Notes: a model not told the origin generated them from the letters alone. A stretch of 34,514 bases of DNA from Pseudomonas sp. RIT623 (GCF_004519305.1 NZ_SOZA01000047.1:1-34514), one strand, 5' to 3'. Positions 26,755-32,935 are shown, counted from the first letter of the stretch. A program made the numbers and translations.

Positions 26755-26979
26755 CTAGCATTCCGCGCGCATGAAATCTGCCATGTCGCCCATCTGCTCG
26801 ATGATGGCGTGTTCTTCGGCGGCGGCAGAGCCGATGATCTTTTCCTTGCGGCTCTGGCATAACCTGCAATCGATTCTGGCCCAGTCACCTGAGAGCTCGG
26901 AGGATTCCCCTAGCCAGGTGCCGCAGGGCGCTTGCTCAAGGTCCTCCGGGGCAGCCCCCGGGCAGAAATGCACCTTCAC
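26755..26979 (-). CDS. Small Cys-containing phage protein
   Basis: A 74-residue protein with GTG start overlapping the stop of the gene before (GTGA). FCPG near the N-terminus, Cys19 and CRLC at 38-41 give four cysteines that could bind a metal. No strong ribosome-binding site, so coupling is likely. The 82 bp after it (26673-26754) show no convincing separate gene. Confidence 0.7.
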   Translation of the reverse strand: MKVHFCPGAAPEDLEQAPCGTWLGESSELSGDWARIDCRLCQSRKEKIIGSAAAEEHAIIEQMGDMADFMRAEC

Positions 26980-27581
26980 GACTTCGGCTCTGCACTGGCG
27001 GATAGGGCTGCATTGATGCGCTTGAGCACCGCTGCGCTATTGGGCTCCATCCAGCTTGCATGCAGCGCTGCATCACGTAACAGCGCATTCTGCTCGGCCA
27101 GTTGGGCGCGCAGGGTGTCGGCCTCTGCTTTGGCTTCGTCCTTGTACTGGCTCAGCCGCGCAGCCAGCTTACGACGTAGACCGCGTTCGCTCTCCAGTTC
27201 GGCGCGCAGCCGCTCAACCTCGCCAGGATCGGCGTGGGTGTAGAGCTTGGCCCCAAGGCGCGGCATCTTGCCTTGTGACCATGCGATCTCATGCAAGCCT
27301 TTACCGAACGCCACGACCTCGCCTATCGGCTCGCCCTGGCGCTGCTCGGCTCTCGCATTCCAGAGCTCGACCGCCTTGTCGCGGCCTGGCTGCTCCTCGC
27401 CTTCATTCTGCGCTACGCCCACTGGGCCACGGGCCAGGCAGGCCTCATGCGGCCCGGTCAGGCCCTGACAGATCACAACTGAAGCGTCGCTATCTAAGCG
27501 CTCGATGAGAAAGTCATGCTGGCCGCAGAAAGGGCACGGCAGCAGTTCGCTGGTGTTACTGGATCGGTTCTCTGTGGGCAT
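26976..27581 (-). CDS. Lar-like restriction-alleviation domain protein with coiled-coil tail
   Basis: A 201-residue protein. The N-terminal 80 residues have the Lar-type zinc pattern (ELLPCPFCG at 12-20, a second Cys pair further on, and AVELWNARAEQ closing the domain). The C-terminal half is a long coiled coil (EVERLRAELESERGLRRKL, then ADTLRAQLAEQNALLRDAAL). Lar proteins relieve type I restriction; whether this fusion does so is inference. Ribosome-binding site AGGAG is 6 nt before ATG 27581. Confidence 0.78.
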   Translation of the reverse strand: MPTENRSSNTSELLPCPFCGQHDFLIERLDSDASVVICQGLTGPHEACLARGPVGVAQNEGEEQPGRDKAVELWNARAEQRQGEPIGEVVAFGKGLHEIAWSQGKMPRLGAKLYTHADPGEVERLRAELESERGLRRKLAARLSQYKDEAKAEADTLRAQLAEQNALLRDAALHASWMEPNSAAVLKRINAALSASAEPKS

Positions 27582-27596
27582 GGGTAACTCCTGAAG

Positions 27597-27947
27597 TCAG
27601 TCGAACAGGTGCTCGCGGCGCCCAGTCTCGTGGTAATGCAGGTCTTGTATGGCCTGTTGCTGGTCGATGGTGAACATCGGGTTGCAGGTGGTGCAGTGGC
27701 CGGCGATCTTGATGGCCTGGAAGGAAAGCGAGATCGATGGGTAGTCGCGAAGGCACGAAGGGCACTGAACTGCGTCGACACCGCAGCAGCTGATCGCGGC
27801 GTCTTCGTCGTCATGCACTGATTTGCAGACTGGGCACTCGAAAAGCTCCTCTATCCCAGGGCGGCAGCATTCGAGTGCACCGTCCTCGCAATCATGGATC
27901 TCTCGGCAGGAGCAGCATCGATAGAGAGCCTTGACCTGAATCTTCAT
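27597..27947 (-). CDS. Cys-rich zinc-ribbon-like phage protein
   Basis: A 116-residue protein with repeated Cys pairs: CCSC (11-14), CC, CPVC, CC, CPSC and CTTC. This is consistent with several zinc ribbons in tandem. Strong ribosome-binding site GGAGGT 4 nt before ATG 27947. It is the first gene downstream of the DGR reverse transcriptase and reads in the same direction. Function unknown; one possibility is a nucleic-acid binding adaptor. Confidence 0.75.
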   Translation of the reverse strand: MKIQVKALYRCCSCREIHDCEDGALECCRPGIEELFECPVCKSVHDDEDAAISCCGVDAVQCPSCLRDYPSISLSFQAIKIAGHCTTCNPMFTIDQQQAIQDLHYHETGRREHLFD

Positions 27948-28022
27948 GGATACCTCCGAGCAGGCGCCGCCCTCGCCGGGTCGGCGTTATCATTGAATAG
28001 GAGAAGGCGCTGGCGGGCAGCG

Positions 28023-29150
28023 CTATCGTTTCTGGTAGGTTTGCGTCAGCGCGCCGTTGACCACATGCCCGCGGCGAAGGACGAGCTTGGCCAGCCGTGC
28101 CCGGTCTTTCTGGCTGTGGCTGGCCTGGCCAAGCAGGCCGAAGTAGCTGTTGGCTGTCTCGCGGAGGTTCTCTGCTGGCGTCGCAGCGGTTCGCTTCATG
28201 GCCTGGGCCACCGACTTCTTCCTGGTGGTGCGCCGCCATGGCTTGATCACATGCCCGACGAAGTCCACGCCGCGGTCGATGGGTTGCAGGATTGTCTTCG
28301 TCGGGTTGAGCCTTACGCCCAGGCTCGGCAGGAAGTCTTCGATCTGGCGCAACCACTCGTTGAGCTGCTGCGGCGACTCGTTCAGCAGCACAAAGTCATC
28401 GACGTAGCGGATGTAGTGCTTGGCCTTCAGCGTGTGCTTGCAGAACTTGTCCAATGCATCCAGGTAGACGTTGGCGAAGAACTGCGACGACAGGTTGCCG
28501 ATGGGCAGGCCCAGGTAAGCGGGCTGCCCGGTCAGGCGCTTGTGCTGCGGCACCCGGTTGAACAGGTGCGCCGGGCTGCGCTCGACGTAGTTCTCGCGCG
28601 GATCGTGCATGAGCACCTGCAAGGCCAACTTCCCGAACCACGGATCATCGATCTTGCTGGCCAGTTGCCGGGCCAGCACGCGCTTGTCGATTGACACGAA
28701 GAAGTTGGCCAGGTCGCACTTGAGGTAGAAGCCAGGCCGCGACCAGTTCTGCGTCTGGCTGCGGATTTTCGCCTCCATCCGCTTACCGGCGTACAGCGTA
28801 CCGCGCCCGGGGATACATGCGCAGCTGTCCGCTATGAAGCTGCGCTCGATCCGTGGACCAATGCGGTTGTATAGCAGGTGGTGCACGATGCGGTCGCGGA
28901 AGTCGGCGGCCCACACTTCGCGGGCCTTTGGTCTGGTGACCACAAAGCAGATAGAGCGGCCGGGGCGGTAGGTTCCGACCTGGAGCTCTTCGAATAGGTC
29001 GAGGAGATTGGATTCCATGTCCACTTCGAAGCGTCGGGTGCTCGCGGTGTTCCGCTTGTGCCGCCGGCAGTCGTAGTAGGCCTGAACCAATTCCTCGAAG
29101 GTGAAGCTCGCAACAGGAGAATCTGCGGACGGGGCGAACGAGGAACTCAT
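28023..29150 (-). CDS. Diversity-generating retroelement reverse transcriptase
   Basis: A 375-residue reverse transcriptase of the DGR clade; it copies the template RNA with errors at adenines. Motifs: YRPGRSICFVVTRPKAREVWAADFRDRIVHHLL (61-93), first catalytic Asp146 in KCDLANFF, the DGR-type motif LPIGNLSSQFFANVYL (215-230) in place of the usual retroviral or group II version, and catalytic YVDD at 249-252. It ends with a thumb-like basic region. The ATG at 29150 lies inside the template repeat and has no good ribosome-binding site; a GTG at 29180 is also in frame. The conserved part begins only at about residue 17. It follows avd and the TR and is part of the leftward operon. Confidence 0.95.
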   Translation of the reverse strand: MSSSFAPSADSPVASFTFEELVQAYYDCRRHKRNTASTRRFEVDMESNLLDLFEELQVGTYRPGRSICFVVTRPKAREVWAADFRDRIVHHLLYNRIGPRIERSFIADSCACIPGRGTLYAGKRMEAKIRSQTQNWSRPGFYLKCDLANFFVSIDKRVLARQLASKIDDPWFGKLALQVLMHDPRENYVERSPAHLFNRVPQHKRLTGQPAYLGLPIGNLSSQFFANVYLDALDKFCKHTLKAKHYIRYVDDFVLLNESPQQLNEWLRQIEDFLPSLGVRLNPTKTILQPIDRGVDFVGHVIKPWRRTTRKKSVAQAMKRTAATPAENLRETANSYFGLLGQASHSQKDRARLAKLVLRRGHVVNGALTQTYQKR

Positions 29151-29223
29151 TGTTCTTGTCGTTGTTGTTGAGCCAGCCACTCTCGAAGTCCATGTTGTAG
29201 GCGTTGTTGGCGGAGCGCTGCGA
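29120..29223 (-). repeat. DGR template repeat (TR)
   Basis: About 103 bp, coding-strand sense leftward, nearly identical to the 3' ends of both variable genes. Read in the targets' frame it gives QRSANNAYNMDFESGWL followed by NNNDKNNEFLVRPVRRF. The runs of AAC codons are typical of a TR, since adenine mutation of AAC yields many residues but no stop. It contains 28 coding-strand adenines; 13 of them differ in at least one target and no other base does. It lies between avd and the RT, and its GC-rich end (CGTTCGCCCCGTCCGCAG) is shared by all three copies. Confidence 0.96.
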
Positions 29224-29378
29224 CCTATCGTGCTATCTACGTCGCCAGGACGATTGCTCAGCCTGGAAACTGCGCCGGACCTACCAGCATCTGCTGGCGG
29301 TATCCGTGCTGCGCATGGCGGTGATCATCGATCAGCGGCACGACCAGATTCTGCGCGCAGGCAGGAGGGCCTTAACCC
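29224..29378 (-). ncRNA. Probable 5' part of DGR template RNA (avd-TR spacer)
   Basis: 155 bp between the avd stop and the TR with no convincing gene on either strand. In known DGRs the template RNA extends beyond the TR into flanking sequence that is structured and needed for cDNA priming, and the avd-TR spacer is the usual place. Assignment is by position only; no structure was computed. Confidence 0.45.
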
Positions 29379-29732
29379 TCAAGCAGCGGGCGCGGTTGCG
29401 GATTTCTTCCAGGCGTTGGCCTGGCGGCCGACGGAGGCCGTGAGCTTCATTGCCTTGGCATGCTGCCCCTTGCTGATCAGGCCCTTGTTGGTGAGGGCGC
29501 GCAGTAGGTAGTTCAGCATCCAGATGCTTTCGAGCAGGAGGTTCAGATGCGGGAGCTTGTCCCGCGCCATATTGGCTCGGCCTATCAGTACCAGAGCTTG
29601 CAGGCACTCGTCCCTGATCTTCGAGCCGACGACCTGCTTGAGGTCGCGCGGGATGTTCCGTACCAGGTCAAGCGAAAGGCCGAGAAGCTCCTCGGCCGCC
29701 TTGTGGATCTCAAGGTCTGTGTGAAGGGCCAT
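29379..29732 (-). CDS. avd: DGR accessory variability determinant (Avd-like four-helix protein)
   Basis: A 117-residue, mainly helical, basic protein of the Avd / four-helix-bundle (23S rRNA-intervening-sequence-like) family. The pattern LGLSLDLVRNIPRDLKQVVGS is followed by RDECLQALVLIGRANMARDK, HLNLLLESIWMLNYLLRAL and a basic tail. Avd forms a pentameric barrel that binds the reverse transcriptase and template RNA and is required for mutagenic retrohoming. Strong ribosome-binding site AGGAGG 5 nt before ATG 29732. It sits between variable gene 1 and the TR, the classic order. Confidence 0.9.
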   Translation of the reverse strand: MALHTDLEIHKAAEELLGLSLDLVRNIPRDLKQVVGSKIRDECLQALVLIGRANMARDKLPHLNLLLESIWMLNYLLRALTNKGLISKGQHAKAMKLTASVGRQANAWKKSATAPAA

Positions 29733-29749
29733 CCTGGCCTCCTAAAGCA

Positions 29750-29765
29750 GGGCGCGTCCGCGCCC
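29750..29765. repeat. Hairpin/cruciform just downstream of VR1
   Basis: GGGCGC-GTCC-GCGCCC: a 6-bp GC stem with a 4-nt loop, 27 bp beyond the end of VR1. In the Bordetella phage DGR a short GC hairpin with a 4-nt loop just after the target repeat raises retrohoming. Position and shape fit that role here; it could also be a weak terminator. Confidence 0.5.
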
Positions 29766-29782
29766 AGGAATGAAGAATTGAA

Positions 29783-30355
29783 TTACGGAATAAATCTGCG
29801 GACGGGGCGAACGAGGAACTCATTGTCCTTGCCGAAGTTGGTGAGCCAGCCACTCTCGAAGTCCATGACGTAGGCGTAGTAGGCGGAGCGCTGCGTAGAC
29901 GACCAGTGATAGGCCTTCTCGAATAGCTCAGGCACGTTCGCTTCGGCAACCTGCAGCTCGCGTCGGGCAGGCAGATAGAAGTCGTTGTGGCCGTCGGCGG
30001 TGAACTCGCTGGCCAGTTTCGCGGCTTGGTGCTCGCTGCTGCCAGCCAGAAGGGCTTTGGTGTTGGCCCGGCCATCGCTTGCGCTGGTGGCGCCCTCGCA
30101 CTCTTCGCCGCTACCACCCCATTCTGCGCGCAGTTGCTCGCTCAGGACGGGCACGATCAGGTAGTAGTCCGGCGCTCCGTCCTCGCCGCGCATCAGTCCG
30201 GCGTTGTAGCCACCTTGGGCAGGCCAGTACGAACCAAGTGCTGGCACCTCGAAGCGCAGATCAGCGACTGGCACTGCGCCGAGCAGTTTGTCGATCTCGC
30301 GTTGAATGAATCGAGACGCCAGGCTGGCGTCAACTTGGATGCTTAGTTGCTCCAT
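29783..30355 (-). CDS. DGR variable protein 1 (DUF1566 / C-type-lectin-like)
   Basis: A 190-residue target protein. The start at ATG 30355 has AGGAG 6 nt upstream; the open frame further upstream lacks a start site. The C-terminal domain follows the DUF1566/Lcl pattern: DFYLPARRELQV, HWSSTQRSA, DFESGW and NEFLVRPVR, a C-type-lectin-like fold that tolerates surface variation. The last 36 residues are the variable repeat (QRSAYYAYVMDFESGWLTNF onward). There is no signal peptide or membrane segment, so it is cytosolic unless exported with the virion. Its N-terminal half (ASLASRFIQREIDKLLG) differs from the other target, though both share an SDGxANTxA block. The ligand is unknown. Confidence 0.92.
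   Translation of the reverse strand: MEQLSIQVDASLASRFIQREIDKLLGAVPVADLRFEVPALGSYWPAQGGYNAGLMRGEDGAPDYYLIVPVLSEQLRAEWGGSGEECEGATSASDGRANTKALLAGSSEHQAAKLASEFTADGHNDFYLPARRELQVAEANVPELFEKAYHWSSTQRSAYYAYVMDFESGWLTNFGKDNEFLVRPVRRFIP
29793..29895 (-). repeat. Variable repeat 1 (VR1)
   Basis: Aligns over 103 bp with the TR at 29120-29222. Nine differences, all at coding-strand adenines of the TR (TR positions 29154, 29159, 29162, 29163, 29168, 29195, 29196, 29205, 29208). Resulting residue changes from TR to VR1: N-to-Y twice, N-to-V, N-to-T, N-to-F, D-to-G and N-to-D. Confidence 0.95.
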
Positions 30356-30417
30356 GGTGTGCTCCTGATGGAAATAGGTGCAGGCGGCCGGCGCTTCCCG
30401 GCGCGCTTCTGGTCTGA

Positions 30418-30432
30418 TCGTCATCCTGACGA
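30418..30432. repeat. Hairpin downstream of VR2
   Basis: TCGTCA-TCC-TGACGA: a 6-bp stem with a 3-nt loop, 56 bp beyond VR2 and before variable gene 1. It might parallel the hairpin after VR1, but it is farther away and less GC-rich. Confidence 0.3.
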
Positions 30433-30472
30433 ACCCGGAATCGCCTGCAAGGGAAAGGAATGAATGGGTGAA

Positions 30473-30949
30473 TTACTGAAGGATTAGGCTGCGGACGGGG
30501 CGAACGAGGAACTCATTGTACTTGCCGCTGCTGAAGAGCCAGCCACTCTCGAAGTCCACGTAGTAGGCGCTGTTGGCGGAGCGCTGCGAGCTCAGCCAGT
30601 GCCAGCTATCCTCACGCAACTTGACCAGGCCATCGGCCTTGGCCGCCATTACCAGCTGACCTTCCAGGCAGGACGGGATGAAGGCGCCAAGTTCCAGCGC
30701 CTTGATGGCGATCTCACTGCCGGCCTCGGCCATGGCGCGGGTGTTCGCTTCGCCGTCGCTGTAGCTGTCGGCGCCCGGGATCTTCACCCCGTACTTACCC
30801 CATACGCCTTCGAACTCGTTGTCGAGCTGGATCAGGGCCCGCTCTTGGCCGTTGAGCCAGTAGCGGGTGACGAAGGTGCCACCGGCCAATGGCTGGCCGC
30901 GCTCAGGAAGGTCGGCGGCGGCGATGGATTGCAGTACAGATTGGGTCAT
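30473..30949 (-). CDS. DGR variable protein 2 (DUF1566 / C-type-lectin-like)
   Basis: A 158-residue second target and paralogue of variable protein 1. Starts at ATG 30949 with TGGAG 6 nt upstream. The shared core is YSDGEANTRAMAEAGSE, then SWHWLSSQRSA, DFESGW and NEFLVRPVR. It lacks the LPARREL block and has IPSCLEGQLVMAAKADGL at that place instead. The last 37 residues carry VR2. No signal peptide or membrane segment. It lies first in the DGR cassette, 117 bp before variable gene 1. Two targets of different N-terminal design served by one template suggest two display contexts or binding partners. Confidence 0.92.
   Translation of the reverse strand: MTQSVLQSIAAADLPERGQPLAGGTFVTRYWLNGQERALIQLDNEFEGVWGKYGVKIPGADSYSDGEANTRAMAEAGSEIAIKALELGAFIPSCLEGQLVMAAKADGLVKLREDSWHWLSSQRSANSAYYVDFESGWLFSSGKYNEFLVRPVRSLILQ
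30489..30589 (-). repeat. Variable repeat 2 (VR2)
   Basis: Aligns over 101 bp with TR 29123-29223. Nine differences, all at coding-strand adenines of the TR (29154, 29159, 29162, 29165, 29168, 29169, 29193, 29196, 29204). Residue changes from TR: N-to-S, N-to-Y, M-to-V, N-to-F, N-to-S, N-to-S, D-to-G, N-to-Y. Five altered positions are shared with VR1, two of them with a different base (29162, 29168) and a third also differing at 29154. Confidence 0.95.
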
Positions 30950-31016
30950 GACTTTCTCCAGGGTGTAGGCCGCCCTCCATGGCTGGTGGCGGTGTAGTGA
31001 TGGATCGGGGAGGTTG

Positions 31017-31205
31017 TTACTTCAGGATTGCCTTGGCGCAGGCCTGGATTTCGATCCAGAGCGCAGAAGAAGGCCGAGCCTCGTACTTGACCAGGGCCTT
31101 GGCTATGCGCTCGGCCAGCTCAGCCTTGCTACCTGTAGGTGCCGGCGGCGATTGGTGAGCAACCTGAATTGGTAGGTCGTACTGGCCCGGAAGGTCGATT
31201 CTCAT
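31017..31205 (-). CDS. Small hypothetical phage protein
   Basis: A 62-residue protein with a strong GAGGAG 9 nt before ATG 31205. The N-terminal stretch is Pro-rich, followed by a helix (ELAERIAKALVKYEA) and IEIQACAKAIL. It lies 67 bp before variable gene 2 and reads the same way. Function unknown. Confidence 0.65.
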   Translation of the reverse strand: MRIDLPGQYDLPIQVAHQSPPAPTGSKAELAERIAKALVKYEARPSSALWIEIQACAKAILK

Positions 31206-31302
31206 GTGGCGCGACTCCTCGATCTTCTGATAACCCGCTGGGCGGCAGATTGATGTGTTGCTGGCGCCGGCCGTGCCGGACGCGGGAGGTGATGCGCTTC
31301 AT
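31129..31302 (-). CDS. Possible small basic ORF coupled by ATGA
   Basis: A 57-codon frame whose ATG (31302) overlaps the stop of the gene before it. The product starts MKRITSRVRHGRRQQHINLP and is Arg/His-rich. It overlaps the better-supported gene at 31017-31205 by 77 bp in another frame, so at most its first part may matter. Low confidence. Confidence 0.3.
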   Translation of the reverse strand: MKRITSRVRHGRRQQHINLPPSGLSEDRGVAPHENRPSGPVRPTNSGCSPIAAGTYR

Positions 31303-31757
31303 GCTGCTTTCTGCTGATTCCAGGCGCCGACGGCGGCAAAGATCTTGGCGGCCTCTGCCTCGTCAAGCGTTGTGTCGGTAGGGATGGCGATCCAGCCGGC
31401 CGCCACCAAGTGATTCGGGTTGGCCGTTGCCCGCAGGTCGGTGTAGGTGGCTTCGATCACCTCGGTCAGGTGCTCAGCCCGGTAGTTACCTTGCGGGGCG
31501 ACCTCGACCGACTTGTTGTAGCGTTCGCCGAGCTCTGTCCGGCACAGCACGCTGAGCTAGATGGTCCACCGGTGCGGGATGTCGCAGACGGCGTCGACGA
31601 CCTGGCGCGCCCGGATCTGCTTGAGGTTCTTCCAGTTGAGCAGCACCTGCTGGCCGCTGGGATCGATGTTGACCACGGCGGCGTGGTTGGCGGAGACCAG
31701 GGCCCGGCAGGTGCGTTCGAGGCGTGCCCGCATGTTGTGTGGCTTGCGCTTGCTCAT
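31299..31757 (-). pseudogene. Phage hypothetical gene interrupted by an in-frame TAG
   Basis: The frame starts at ATG 31757 (GAGG 9 nt upstream, ATGA overlap with the gene before). It runs MSKRKPHNMRARLERTCRAL through VDAVCDIPHRWTI to TAG at 31557-31559 (codon 67). It then continues in the same frame for 85 further codons (LSVLCRTELGERYNKSVEVA to AAVGAWNQQKAA). As I recall, related Pseudomonas phage proteins are a single chain of about 150 residues across this point, with a Tyr-like residue where TAG stands. The 3' part could also be read from GTG 31550. Probably a recent nonsense mutation or sequence error. Function unknown. Confidence 0.7.
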
Positions 31758-32023
31758 TGCAGGGCGCCTCGCTTTGTCGCCGCGCCTGCCTCCATCGCAT
31801 CCACGAACACCATCGCGGCCTTGTAGCTGAAGCAGAAGCCCTTGGTCTTGCCGGTGGCAATCTCGATGATGTGCCAGGCGTTGCCCTTGGTCACGGCCTT
31901 GTACAGCGGCCCAGGCGCCGGGGCAGGGCGGCCAATCATCTGGTAGAGCTCGGCGGTGGCGATGACCGATCGAGCGCGCATGGCGGCAAGTACCTGCCGG
32001 CGATCCTGGAAGGCTATGTGCAT
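31754..32023 (-). CDS. Hypothetical phage protein
   Basis: An 89-residue protein starting at ATG 32023 with GAGGAT 6 nt upstream. The sequence suggests a winged-helix-like start (QVLAAMRARSVIATAELYQM), then WHIIEIATGKTKGFCFSYKA. It may be a small DNA-binding protein, but no family is recognised. Its stop overlaps the next start (ATGA). Confidence 0.7.
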   Translation of the reverse strand: MHIAFQDRRQVLAAMRARSVIATAELYQMIGRPAPAPGPLYKAVTKGNAWHIIEIATGKTKGFCFSYKAAMVFVDAMEAGAATKRGALQ

Positions 32024-32044
32024 GGGGTGATCCTCGGGTGGGAT

Positions 32045-32428
32045 TCAGGCGTGGTGCTCGAAGGCCTCGGCCTTGCGAACGATTCGAACTTGGGCGGTGC
32101 GCCGTTCGGGAGCCCGGCGATCGCGGCGCATGGGGTCGCTGTCGTCGATGACCGCGTGCATGGCGATCAGCGAGGCGAGCAGGAAGCACATGGGGCTGAT
32201 GATGTTGCGGCGCATGGCCTCGGCGACTAGGGCGGCGCGACGGGGCACGTCGAGCTTGAACATTGCCGCCGCGATTCGCTTCTCGACGCCGCCCTCGCTG
32301 ATGCCGAAGCGGCGTGCGATCTGCTTCGACGTCATGCCTTGGGCAACGTCGAGAACGCATTCCAGCTCGCGGGGCGCGAGGCCCCGGCCCAGGTGGCCTT
32401 TCCATTGGCCAATGGTGATGGTGTCCAT
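32045..32428 (-). CDS. LuxR-type HTH protein with a C-terminal membrane segment
   Basis: A 127-residue protein. Residues about 17-72 form a LuxR/GerE helix-turn-helix (LAPRELECVLDVAQGMTSKQ, then IARRFGISEGGVEKRI). A hydrophobic segment (about 76-93, ISPMCFLLASLIAMHAVI) could anchor it in the membrane, followed by a basic tail. There is no sensor domain. Such proteins recur in Pseudomonas prophage early regions; their targets are unknown. Ribosome-binding site GAGAGC 5 nt before ATG. Confidence 0.82.
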   Translation of the reverse strand: MDTITIGQWKGHLGRGLAPRELECVLDVAQGMTSKQIARRFGISEGGVEKRIAAAMFKLDVPRRAALVAEAMRRNIISPMCFLLASLIAMHAVIDDSDPMRRDRRAPERRTAQVRIVRKAEAFEHHA

Positions 32429-32493
32429 GACTTGCTCTCGGGCGGTTGATTTCCCGTCTGGCCCTCAACCTCGAAGGCCAGCCAGTGAAATCC

Positions 32494-32583
32494 CTACAGC
32501 AGTCCCGCCAACCTAAGCCAAGCCGCAAGGAGAGGCCCAAGCAGCGCGGCTGCGGTGGCGAACTCAGCGATTCGGTAAAACAT
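32494..32583 (-). CDS. 29-residue membrane peptide
   Basis: A short frame with a very strong AGGAGG 5 nt before ATG 32583. The product (MFYRIAEFATAAALLGPLLA and nine more residues) is one hydrophobic helix that could span the inner membrane. No homologue recognised. The quality of the ribosome-binding site is the main support. Confidence 0.5.
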   Translation of the reverse strand: MFYRIAEFATAAALLGPLLAAWLRLAGLL

Positions 32584-32612
32584 GGCGGCCTCCTGCTGGG
32601 TTCCAGCGCCCG

Positions 32613-32810
32613 CTACTGGCGACGGCCCTGGATGGATTTGAATTGGTGACTCCGACCGCGGACCTTCCCGCCGGATAACTGATCTTGGTGCTTTACCCTG
32701 CACACCCGGGGCAGTTGCCACCCCTCTGGACTGTTGAGGCCTGTCCATCGCTGCCTTTGCTGCCTTTGCTGCGGCCGGTGTCGATCCGGCATGGGCTTAG
32801 TAAACGCCAT
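32613..32810 (-). CDS. Possible small basic protein at the head of the leftward operon
   Basis: A 65-codon frame beginning at ATG 32810 with GAGG 8 nt upstream, right at the left operator cluster. The product is basic and Gln/Arg-rich (RPQQRQQRQR, encoded by a short tandem repeat around 32750-32775), with no recognisable domain. It could be a leader or nuisance ORF on the early leftward transcript. Confidence 0.4.
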   Translation of the reverse strand: MAFTKPMPDRHRPQQRQQRQRWTGLNSPEGWQLPRVCRVKHQDQLSGGKVRGRSHQFKSIQGRRQ

Positions 32811-32866
32811 GTTTATTGCCTCGTCAATCAAAATGTTTATTTATGTTTATTCGCGGGGGACAGCGA
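32809..32866 (-). promoter_or_regulatory. Left operator/promoter region (OL/PL-like)
   Basis: ATGTTTATT occurs at 32809-32817, 32833-32841 and 32843-32851, the same word as in the right operator region. A weak leftward promoter (TCGCTG at 32866-32861, 17-nt spacer, TAAATA at 32843-32838) overlaps the last two copies, so repressor binding would block the leftward early/DGR/int operon. Pattern-based inference. Confidence 0.5.
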
Positions 32867-32892
32867 TTTGCTGGCGGGAAAAAATCAGGCAC

Positions 32893-32917
32893 AAAAAACC
32901 CGGCGCTTGGCCGGGTT
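32893..32917 (-). terminator. Rho-independent terminator after the repressor gene
   Basis: On the minus strand AACCCGGC-caagc-GCCGGGTT is followed by TTTT. An 8-bp stem with U-tract, 19 bp after the repressor stop, separates repressor transcription from the leftward operon. Confidence 0.88.
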
Positions 32918-32935
32918 GTTTGGGGCAGGGAGGCA

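Noticed and set aside
28783..29193. Frame encoding the VR-like tail MDFESGWLNNNDKNNEFLVR followed by unrelated sequence, a possible third variable protein
   Set aside because: This is the template repeat itself read in the target frame. It runs on into the RT gene in the wrong frame and has no N-terminal domain.
29204..29443. Plus-strand open frame across the TR spacer
   Set aside because: It has no ribosome-binding site, is antisense to the DGR transcript, and overlaps both the TR and avd.
32630..32700. tRNA-like stretch on the minus strand (TTCAAAT T-loop-like word)
   Set aside because: The stem around the T-loop word does not pair and no acceptor or anticodon stem could be drawn.
32750..32775. 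Short tandem CTGCCTTTG repeat as possible regulatory iteron
   Set aside because: Only two to three imperfect copies, lying within a Gln/Arg coding frame; no further support.
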